Shown here piece by piece: positions 24,301 through 36,300 of a stretch of DNA of 64,000 nucleotides. A program made the translations under genes and the position numbers. Each line of letters begins with the position of its first letter. Position 1 is the first letter of the stretch. The notes below the pieces were generated by a model. The model saw only the letters and a program-made list of their open reading frames with translations, had not been told where the DNA came from and made no database searches. The DNA is from Emydura subglobosa (Eukaryota; Chordata; Testudines; Chelidae), in NCBI GenBank assembly GCA_007922225.1, contig ML679963.1:148804-212803 (forward strand), given 5' to 3'.

Positions 24301-27300
24301 GAATCCCAACAGCAGCACATAAAAGATAAACCATAAATCAATCACCACTCTGCCCTTCCTACAAGTCTGGCTCAGACGGCTGAAAGGCAATGGTTTGGGT
24401 TTTGTTGAAGCCTTGCTTCAGCAAGAATGGAACCATTTTTCAAAAATACATTGGTAGGATCTACATTTTCTGGGCAGCCAAATGCCAAAAGCCTACAGTA
24501 TCATGTGGAACTCTTGACAGGACAAAAATCTATGGACTAATTCTGATGTTTGAGAGCCTCAAAATTACAAGTGCCATTGCAGCCAGCAAAACTGCATATG
24601 CCAAAGAATGCAAGACTTTTAGTGCCAAACACACAGCTTCTAACCCGGCAACCTACAAGACAAGCTTCCTTAGATGACTGCAGTATTACAGTTGTTGTTT
24701 TGTATAGACCAAGGACTACAGAACAAGATAATCACTTATGCTGGAACAGGTCTAGTTCTAATCTGAATGGGTTTTGCTCGAATAAGTGCTATCATCTGTG
24801 TGAGCATGTGATTGCATATGCAAACACAGAGCCTAGTTTGAAACCCGTCTTGTATGAGCTAGCTCTAGCGGATCATACACTGACTGCAACATGGTAAAAA
24901 TAAATATTTACTTTCAAATCCTTATTTTACATACTGTAGTTATCAGTTATCATCAGACACCATTAATTAAAGCTGGCCTCTCCCAACAGGAGATGCTACA
25001 GAGAAAACAATACAAAATGAGGTCTTGGCTCTTACCGCTATGCCTTCTGACTCATACTCCTCTTGTTCTGATTTTAGTGTGAGTTCTATGAAGAGTTGCT
25101 GCAGTTTTTCATTACAATAATTAATACAAAACTGCTCAAAGCTGCAAACAAACAAAATCAGAAAGAATTAGTTAATCCCATGCTGTATTTCAATAAAAAC
25201 AAAATCTGTACCATTTTGGTCAAACAGCATGCATAATCTGGGTACAATTCAAGAGAGATACAAGCAAATGATCTAGACACTCCTATGAGCTCTACAGAGA
25301 TTAACCGATTAATAGTCAGATTCGCCCCAGAACAGAGGAGGAGCCATTAGAGGTAAGTAAGGAGGAACATGGGTACAGCAGTTATAAATCAAGGCTTCTC
25401 TACACTACAAATCCAACAATGTCACAGTGTGGATACCTGCCATAGTTAGGTTTCAGGCACCAATATAATTCCATAAAATAGGTCTATAGCTGTGCTTTCT
25501 CATTCACATTACAAGAAAAATGTGTTAGAAGGACTCCCATACCCATGCCATACAACTACATGCTGCTGTGATTACAGCTGTTGTGTAGACAGGCTCCAAG
25601 ACAGGCAAAAATCAGTTCAGTTCAGCATCTTTGAAACATTAAGATGATAAACAGTTGTGAATGCTGAGTTCTAGTAGGGTCCCTATCTAGAGATGCTGAG
25701 ATTAGGCCTCTCGCTCAGAAGGTGTTTACCTACTACTGTCAGGTATTTTGTTGATTTCCTGAAGTTGAGACCTAATCTCATGTTACATCAACTCCTATTA
25801 AAAAGTGCCAGGCAAGGAAAGGGAAGGAAATAAACTAACAAGATTAAATAACAGGAAACAGGGTTATACAAAGTTCAAAGACATTGTGCTGAAACAAACC
25901 TATTGTGCTGGAAAACCTCAAATCCATAAATGTCAAGCAGCCCTAGAACTGTTGCAATCCTCCAGTCTTGGCACTCTGCCTCCTGCAACAAAGGCACAGA
26001 ATACTTGGTCAACCTTCGGTGTAGCTTTAATCATTAGGGTCTAAAGCAGTCATGAACGTCCACTGGTATTTTCCTCCATATAATTCTAGTGTTTGGTTCC
26101 CACTCCTCTTAGTGAGAGAGGAATGCAGCCAGGAAAACATTGTTCAGTATTGAGGTGAACCCCTCTCCTGCTTCTCAGTTCTATTATTTGAACTCACTGT
26201 TCCCACCCACTTAGTAGGACAATCGTATAGCATGATCATGGAAGTGTAAATGAGAGATGAGTTTACCTTGTAGGCAAGAGACTTGTTAATCTTATTCACT
26301 AGCCAGGAGAAGGTGCGCCCATACACTGCCTTGGCTAGAGCATCCCGTGCATAGGCTGCCTGCTCCAGATTCAGAGGACTGACCAACTATATGTGGAAGG
26401 AGAAGAGACAAATTTAAACAAACAGTCAGCCCACTGAGCAATGTAACTCAATAACTAGTCACTCCACACTACAGCCTCTTGTCTGGGCTGTGCCCACATC
26501 ACAATTTCCCAGCAGTACAGATTAATCGTCACAAGCAGGTTACATGAGACCAAGAAATGCACAGACAATTTTTCTCAGAATGGTGAGAAATCTGTAACCA
26601 GAAGGTGGACTATTTAAACCTGATAACAAAGCAGACCATATTAGTTGGCTTCAGTTCTGAATATCTCCCAGTTTTCCACCTTATGTTCTCACCTCTTCCC
26701 CTTTTGCTATGATCGTCTTGTGGATCAGTGCTTCCCGGAGCAAAGAGCCCTCAACCCCCAGGAGCTGCAAACCATCAAAAGGAAAACTCAATTAGAAAAA
26801 GTATTATTAATTTGACATCTGTTTTAGAGACAACAGAAACTTTAGGTCCCACAGCTACATGCAAGTCCTGCTCTTCACTCACTGACACATCTTGTCCACT
26901 GCTGAGATACACAATGATTCACTCCTCATTCTAGCAGTCACATGCCCAATATTCACTTAATAGTAAGGTAGGATGATTGGACATTTCTGGTTTACTATTC
27001 CAGCTGAGTACACAGAAATGAATATCACACTTTCTAAGATCTACTCTTTTCTCTCTGTCCAGACAATCAAAACACTCACCCAGACTTCATTATCTCATAC
27101 CATGATTACTATAACCACCTTTTCTAGCCTCTCCAACACATACAATTCAAAAAGCAGCAGTTGAGATCATCTTCCTCACCTATTGCTGTCACTCACATAC
27201 TCAATATTTTCACTGGTTTCCCCATTTCCCATCTTCTCCATCAATACTTCCCATAACTTTGCTCCTCCCTTCTTCTCTTCCTCTCATCTGTTACTGCATT

Positions 27301-30300
27301 ACCCCTTTATCCTTCTGCCTCCTCTGCTCTACCAATGATATCAGCCTCATCTGCCTGTTGGTCAGCTTTTCCCACAAACATCATTGTGCCCTCTTTTTGG
27401 CCATCCCTTACACCTGGATTATCCTCTCTAACCTGATCTGTAAGGCCACTACCCTCTTCTCCAAATCCCTCCTCAAGACCATCTCTGGTGCGATGCCTAC
27501 AAGAAATAATCTAATTAATAGCGGACCAAAAAGCAAATGTGAAAAAGTTGACAACCTATAATTCTCTTAATGCAAATACAGATCAATTTTATTTATAATT
27601 TATTGTATTCCTCTTTTCCCACTCTTCACGTCAGTTGTCATCTTAAATTGTAAGCGCTTTGGGGAAAGAGGGTGTTTATACTGCATCCAGCACAGATACA
27701 GTAATCCTAATCAGAACATCAGGACACTACTTATTTAATAATAAATAGTGAGTACCAGCAGGGGCAGGCATGCCATCTATTTAGTGGGGGAGGGGGTTGG
27801 TGTAGAGTAAGAGAAAGCCAGTGGGGTGCGACAATACGGGGAGAAACTTATTACAGCAACTAGGAGGTTGGGAGTGAGGTTAAATAGTTCAGACACCCAC
27901 CCACCCTGCAAATATATGGCTCTGGAACAAAAAGAGAAAAAAGAGAGAGACTGCTCTTCTGTCTCTCAGTAGCCAAAAGGGGGTTTGGAGAGAAGGTAGA
28001 CTCCAAAATTGATATGAAAGATGAAGCCCCTGAGTGGGATCTAGGAACAGGATACTGGCAGGAACTCCAGAACTTGGGAGTGTATATTAAGTTCTCAACT
28101 GAGCAATGCTCCAAGACAGTAGAATAACTGTTTATGGCCATTAGGACTCTGGTAAAACTCTAAGGTCCTGCATATGGGTGCGTGGATAGGCATGGGATGG
28201 GCAGCAGAAAAACAGGGGATAAGCTAGAAAAGAGACGCAAGATATTTAGGCCAGGTCTACACTACAAAGTTTTGCCAGCATAGCTGTGCTGGCAAATCCC
28301 TCTGTGCAGACACAGTTTATACCAGCAAAAAGAGTCCTTCTGCCAGTATAGCTTATTGTCATTCGGAGCGATATACCAGCAAAACAAATCCTTTTGCTGG
28401 TATATACTTAGACGTATTACTGGTATAACTATACCAGCAAAGGCTCTGTAGTGTAGACTAGTCCTTAGAAAAAGGAAGAGAGTCAGAAAATACAGGGAGG
28501 AGGTAGAGAGCACAATAGGGCGGGGGAGGAGGAGGAAAGATCTAACATAAACAAGAGAGATGGAGTTAGTAGGGCTGGTCAAATGGTACTCGAGGAATAT
28601 TTTATGCAACGAACGGGACAGCGGTTATTAAACTATTTATTCAGCAATTACTTTGTGCTGTACTGGAGCAGCTCACAATAGGTCAAATACTATTCTGCAA
28701 ATATGTTAATCAACAAACAAGATAAAATATATTGAATAATATATTCAGAGAATATTTTTTCTGCATTTACTAAAAATATGTGACTATTAAGCATAATACA
28801 CAAACATTACACAATTATGTTATTCCTATAATATCAGGGGGGCATAGGCTCAGAGAAAGTATATGAAGGTATTTTTCCCACACAAGCTAATAGGAATTGG
28901 GTAACATTTTCAACCTCTTGACTAATTATTTCAGACAGAAAAGAGACTTTTAATTGATGTCGTCCCTTTAATAATGTCAAGATCTAAAACTACTAAATCT
29001 TATCCTGTAGTAATACAACAACAGAACTAAGTATGTTGCTATATGGGAATGTTTCCAAGGGATTATACTCACCCTGGCCAGATATTTAATCTGGTTCTCT
29101 GTTGTCACCTGAGTATTGCCCTGTTCATCTTCAGCAAACTGCACATTCCCCAGATGCAACACACTAGCTACAATGCTCAGCAAATCCTAGTATAAGAAGA
29201 ACACAGAAGAAATAATGGTCAAGAAAATGGGAATTAATATGGATTAAATTTTAGTGAAGGCTGGGGAGAGAGAGGGGAGTTCCTTTATATGTCCATTACT
29301 GGAAGACATTTTTATATTTAGCTTTCTGCAGGGCAAACATTCAAAGGCTGCCATCTGGCAGAAAAAAATAACTGAAGCAGGACACTCCTTTAAGGGGAGA
29401 AGACTTAGATGTCCTGCAAAGTATTTCTTACCTCTATCTCATTGTCACTGAAGTTAATGACTGACAGGGCCCTTCGCACAACCTTCCAGTCGTTTTTATC
29501 ACTGATGGAACTGACCCTTGCACACTGACCCTAAAAACACAGATTTTGAGAGATAGTAACCTTACAGTCAGACATATTGTACATACACCCCTTACAGTTC
29601 TATCATGTTAACTGTTACAGAAGGGCCATCTCACAGTTATCTCACTGTAACTCAGTGAAGTGAGGAAAAGACACTGAGAAGTAATAAACGAAGAATCGCA
29701 TTTATCCTATAATACAGGATCGTTAGTAATGTTCATCATTATTAACTTTTCTCCCAGAAAGTTTCTCTCTCCTTCAAGACAAACACTCTGATCTCTCCTT
29801 CAACACCAACCAAGTCTATTGGGTAAGTACATTTTTTCTCTTTACTGAACATGCAAACCAAATTTCCCAAGAAATTAGCAAACTGCTGGACCCTATTCAC
29901 ACCTTCACTAGATAATGGTAGTGTTGGGGATTCTTTTCAAGGCCGAGACGCCGCAGTAGGTCATCTTCCCCTCCCTCTAACAGCTGGTAGAAGATGTGAA
30001 AATTCCTCTCTCCGTGATTCTGATGGACAACCCGAGATTTCTCCAGTAGGTAGTTCAGGATGTGACCCCCCACAGGTGCCCCCTAAACCAAAAAAGATAA
30101 ATTTAAATATTCACAAGGACAAAGGAAAATTCTGCTGCTTCTTTGATAGCAGAATATCAAAGAGAGTTCGGAATAATGGGTTACAAAAAATAGAAGTAAT
30201 CTTTGTCATGTAATAGCATCATCATCTAGCTCATAAACTAACAGATATTGAGTGCAAGCTTGAGCTCTTGGACATCCACAGAGTAGATCAAAAACAAAGT

Positions 30301-33300
30301 ATTAGAGAATAAAACTAAAAATATAATGCCACCCCATCACAAAAAAAATTATATGTCTCTTGACTTGGATTCCCATCCATGTCTCTAATAATCTTGTTGC
30401 CATTCTCTGGACCTTTTCCATTTCTCCTATATTAGAGAAAAGAATGGAATCCAGATCGAAAGAGATATTTAAAAGCTTAGGACCATTTCAGTTTATCTGG
30501 GTATTTACACTATAATTTTCATGGCATTGTGGTATTTTGTTTAGAGAGGACACAAAAGATAAGTTAAAGAAAATTAAGGTTGTCGTCCCCCCCCCAGGAC
30601 CCCTGTGCCCTCCATTAAAAAAAATCTACATAAAAATGGAGATGATTCAGTAAAAATGGAGCAGAGATTCATATTTTTCTCCAAAAGTAGGTGGCCAACT
30701 GGTGTGAGATTTTTCACTGGATTAATTTTTATGCCCTTTGAACTATTAATGAAGTTTTGATTTGGTTTCTCTTAATATATTTTTAACAGAAAACCTTTGA
30801 ATCTGTGCCCTGGCTGAAATCTTTCCTTGGAGTCCTACTTTTCACTATTGAAAAATATCTCCTAAAAAACCACTGACTAGCTATTCAAAGGTTGGTAAAG
30901 AGGTGGCCCTGAAGAAAAAGGGTGTAATGGGAAGGTTTTTTAAAATGTTTCATCTACGGTCATTTTTAGCTCTTAATTGAATTATAATTGAAAGTTTGTG
31001 AGCTGTGCCTACAAGCATGATTAGTTGATGGGAGCTGCACGCACACACACAAAAATGGTTACTAACTTTCCATAACTGTTCTTTGAGATGTGTTGCTCAT
31101 GTCCATTCCATGTCAGGTGTGTGTGTGCACCAGAAGCACAGGTGCCAGAGATTTTTCTCTCAGTAGTATCTGGAGGGCCAGCTCTAACACCCTCTGCAGT
31201 GATGCACAAATGCAACGGTATAGGGGTGCTGCTGAGTCCCCCTATCTCCAGTTCCTTCTTGTCAGAACTCCAACAGAGGAGAAGGAGGGTGGGTCATGGA
31301 ACGGACATGAGCAACACATCTCTAAGAACAGTAGTTACAGAAGATTTAATAACCACTTTTTCTTCTTCAAGTGTTTGCTCATGTCCATTCCATGTCAGGT
31401 GACCCACAAGTAGGACCTCTGGAGGTAGGCCAGGAGTTCACAGGTGGACCAATTATAATAACCACTCTGCCAAAGCCTCTATTGTCCCAGGCCTGTTGCG
31501 TGATGGAATAGTGGCAGGTGGCAGCAACGCCCCTCAGCCCCTGGATCCCACCTTGCTTTGGTCTGGTCTCCAGTCTCCCGCCTCTCCCTTCCAGCAGCTC
31601 CCTTGGCCCCGCCTACCCCATGAGAGGTCCAGGGCCTCTAGGTGCACTGTGCCTGGCCGCCTCTGCCCCCGCAGCCCAGCCCCTGGCCGGCACCAACACC
31701 CTTGAGCCTCTGGATCTCTCCCCCTGCCTTGGCGACTCATACCTCGGGACGTGAAGGTATAAGCAGAAGACCAAGTCGTTGCCCTGCAAATGTCCTGTAT
31801 TGGAACCTGAGCTAAGAAAATCACTGACAAAGCCTCTATTCTTGTTGAATGGGCTGTCAGAACGGCAGGAGGCATGACCTTTGCCTGCTTGTAACAAGTT
31901 TGGATGCAGGTGGTGATCCAGAAGGAAATCCTTTGTGATGAGACTGGCAAACCCTTAATTTGCTCAGTGACTGCAATGAAGAGCCGTGCAGATTTTTGGA
32001 AGGGCTTAGTTTTTTCGATGTAGAAAGCCAATGCTCAGCTGACATCCAAGGCGTGCAGGCATCTCTCTCTGCTAGAGCTGTGAGGCTTTGGAAAAAAGAC
32101 TGGAAGGAAGATGTCCTGGTTGACATGAAATTGTGAAACCACCTTTGATAGAAATGAGAAATGAGGGCACAGCTGAACTTTATCTTTGTAAAACACAGTA
32201 TAGGGAGGATCCGATATTAGAGCCTTGATTTCAGAGACTCGCCTCACTGATGTAATTGCCACCAGAAAGGCAACTTTCCATGATAAGTGAAAAAGCGAAC
32301 AGGATGCCATGGGCTCGAAGAGAGGCCCAATGAGTCTGGACAAAACTAGGTTGAGGTCCCATGGGGGAACCGGGTCTTTGATCTGCATAATGAGCCTTTC
32401 CAAGCCTTTCGGGAATCTGGCCACGACCTCATGGGAGAAGATTGATCTGCCCTGGATACGCGAGTGAAAGGCTGAGATGGCCGCCAGGTGTATCCTGATT
32501 GACAATAATGCCAACTCTTGATGTTTCAAGTAGAGTAAATACTCCAGAATGGAGTGCAACAGTACCTGGGTTGAGTAGAGGTTTTGTTCCGCAGCGGAGC
32601 AGGAGAAGCATTTTCACTTTGATACAAGAGATTTTTAAGCTGCGTCCAGTTCATACAAGGACATCAGCACCAGAGACAACATCAGTGGCGTACTGGGGGG
32701 GAGGGGGAGCAAGCACTCAGATGCAGGCCTACAGGAGAGTGCTGGCCAGGCCCTCGGAGCAGGAGCAGCCCCGTCACAGGCAGCCAGGGCGTACTCCCAG
32801 GCCCCTCCGCTAGGTGCAAGGGGATCAGAGCCTGTCATACCCCTTGCACCCCCCACCCGCTGCTGAGTGGTCCCCACCACTCCCACAGCGGGGGGGAGAG
32901 CAGGAAATGGGCCCACAGAGACCCCCCCCATGGGGCACTGCCCACACTGCTGCTGCCACTGATGGGGGAGTGGGGAACATACCGCTGCTATTGCTGCCGC
33001 CGCCGATGGTGAGGAATTGTGGAGAGTGGGACACAGGCCTGCAGACCCTCCTACGGGGCACTGCTGCTGACGGGGGAAGTGGGGAGAGCGGAAAACAGGC
33101 CAGCAGACACACACACCCGCCCCATGGGGCGCTGCTGCTGATGGGGGAGGAAGATGGGAGGGGCGCCAATATAAGTCTGGCCCCCAGGAGCCAGAGACCC
33201 ATGGTATGACACTGGACAGCATGTAGCCACACAGTTGAAAAGCAGACAGGCAGAGAGGAATAAAAACATTGTGGATTTTCATCTATTCTAATTACAACAA

Positions 33301-36300
33301 CAAATGTGGTGATATCATCATAATGTTTAGGCATGAATAAGAATATAGTTAGTTTTAGATTTAAGGCTTTTGATAAATAGTAAATAATGATAGCTTAGAG
33401 GAAGTTTTAGTTAGAAATCTAAAATGGTGGCCTCGATGATGTCATGTTAGAGAGAGAGAAGATTATTTAAACGGAAACCCCTGGTAAACCCTTGTACATC
33501 TCCTAAGGCAGACCACTCCCCATTACCTGCTTTTAGAATTAAGGCTTGGGATTGGTTCATTAGTATACCTAAGCCACTATGGGGTCATCTGGATCCAAAG
33601 TTTAGGGTAACAGTTTTGCCAGGTAAGTAGCTCTAGTAGAGGATTTTCTGCTTTCCAGCAGGGCTTTCTGAACCTGAGTGGAGCAAGCCTGCTTCTCAAG
33701 GCTTAATCATGCAGCATCCATGCCATCAGATGGAAGGAGGTTCGGTTTGGGTGTAACAGCCAATTGTGATCCTGTGAAATCAAGTCAGGGCGGTCGGGAG
33801 TGTCCAAGGGGCTGCTACTGGCAGATCCAGCAATGTGTCAAGTCAGTGTTGACGGGACCATGCCTGAGCGAGCATTATGACCCGCGCTTTGCCCCCCTTG
33901 ATCTTTTTTGTGGATGAGAGGGATCGGTAAAAAGGCGTACATCAGGCCTCTTGGCCACTGCAGGAGAAATGCGTCAGGAAGCGAGCTGCTGTTGGGTCCA
34001 TGAAGGGAACAGAAACACTGACATTTCCTGTTCTGTTTGGCTGTGAACAGGTCCACCTGGGGAGAGTTCCCATCTCCGGAAGATAAAACAAGGTTACTTA
34101 CCAGTAACTAATGTTCTTCGAGATGTGTTGCTCATGTCCATTCCACTACAGATGTGTGCACGCTTCCGGGCACGGTTCCCAGAACTTTTTTCCCCTTAGC
34201 AGATCCCGTAGGGCGGCTACGGCACCCCCGGAGCCCTACACACATGCTACGGTATATGAGGTGCTGCAGACCCTACGCCCCCTAAGTCCCTTCTTTCTGC
34301 CAACTCTGGCAGCGGGGGGTGGGTTGTGGAATGGACATGAGCAACACATCTCGAAGAACATCAGTTACTGGTAAGTAACCTTGTTTTCTTCTTCGAGTGA
34401 TTGCTCATGTCCATTCCATTACAGGTGACTAACAAGCAATACCTTTAGAGGTGGGTAGGAGTTAGCGGTGAGCTACCCTCAGCCCAGTTCTGCTGAATCC
34501 CATGTCCTCTCTCACCTGATAAACGATGGCGTAGTGGGACGTGAAGGTATGCACCGACGACCAGGTGGCAGCTTTGCAGATATCCTGCAGGGGCAATCAC
34601 TCCAGGAAGGCTGTAGATGAGGCTTGAACTTTGGTTGAGTGTGCTGTGAAGGTTCCCGGGAGCGGCACCCTCTCCTGCTTGTAGCAGAACTTGATGGAAG
34701 ATGTAATCCGCGAGGAGATGCACTGGGTGGAGACAGGTGAGCCTTTCATCCGGTCAGCGACTGCGACGAAGAGCTGCATCGATTTCTGGAATGGCTTTGT
34801 ACACTCGATGTAGAAGGCCAGGGCTCGTCTCACATCCAGCGAATGCCATCTCCTCTCCTCCTCCAAAGTGTGCGGTTTGGGAAAAAACACGGGGAGAAAA
34901 ATATTTTGATTACAATGAAATAGGGAAACCACCTTGGGTAGGAAGGCTGGATGCGGCCTCAACTGCAAATTATCATTATAGAATACTGTATAAAGGGACT
35001 CCGAGGTCAAAGCCCTAATCTTGGAGACCCTTCTCGCTGAGGTAATGGCCACCAAGAAGGCTACCTTCCATGAAAGCATGAGCAGAGGGCATGAAGCCAT
35101 GAGTTCAAAGGGGGGCCCCCGTGAGTTTCGAGAGGACCAGGTTGAGATCCCAGGGAGGCACTGGGTCACAGACCTGCAGATAAAGCCTCTTCACCCCCTT
35201 GAGGAACCTGACTGACATGGGATGGGAGAACAGCGATCTCCCCTCTAGCGGCTGATGGAAGGCCGAAATGGCCACCAGGTAAACCTTCAGCGAGGCCAGC
35301 GCCAGACCCTGGAGCTTTAGCTGGAGCAGGTACTCCAGGATCGCCTGTACAGGAGAGAGGATGGGCGGAATGCCCTGGGACTCCACCCAAGAGGTAAACC
35401 CTTAACACTTAGCCCAATACACGGCCTGTGTGGAAGGTTTCCTGCTGCCAAGCGGGACTTGTTAGACCTGCACCAAACAGGCTCTTTCCCCCTCCGTCAG
35501 CCACAGAGCCTCCAGGCTCTGAGGTGCAGGATGTTCAGGTCTGGGTGCAACAGGCGACCATGGTCCTGGGAGAGAATGTCGTGTCGCCTCAGGAGCTCCA
35601 GGGGTGGGGCGATTGAGAGGTCCAGCAGCATGCTGAACCACTGTTGTCTCAGCCAGGCCGGAGCGATGAGTATAATGTCCACCCTGTCCCTCTTAATTTT
35701 CAGCAGGACCTTGGGCAGGAGCGGAACGGGCAGGAACGCGTACGAGGGTCCCCGTCCAGTCGATGAGGAACGCGTCGGAAATTGACCCTGTCTCGCAACC
35801 CCGGAGCGAGCAGAACTTCGGACACTTCGTGTTCCAGGTCGACGCGATTAGGTCCAGTTGGGGAACGCCCCACTTCTGGAAGATCATAGCCACCAACTCT
35901 GACTGCAATGCACCAGTCGTGGCGGTGACCTGCTGAGGCGATCCGCCTTGTCGTTCCTCCTCTCGGGAGGTGAGAGGCAGTTAAGTGGAAATCATGCCTC
36001 ATAGCCAAGTCCCACAGACAGGTAGCTTTCTCACAGAGGGCCGAGGAACACGCTCCCCCCTGCCTGTTTATGTAGAACATGGCTGCGGCGTTGTCCGTCA
36101 GCACCTGTACCACTCTGCCTGTCAGGAAACAGAGAAACACCTTGCACGCTAGGCGAATGCCCCTCAGCTCCTTCAATTTGATGTGCAGGCGCCTTTCTTC
36201 CGCCAACCAGAAGCCCTGAGTGCCTAGGTTGGCGCTGATGTGGGCTCCCCATCCTACATCCAAAGAGTCAGAAATTAGGGTGACCGATGGGACCAGCTCC

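Noticed and set aside
31088..31413. Plus-strand frames of about 105 aa
   Set aside because: They lie in the terminal fold-back of DIRS element C and recur in the termini of A and B in other frames, so they are non-coding terminal repeat.
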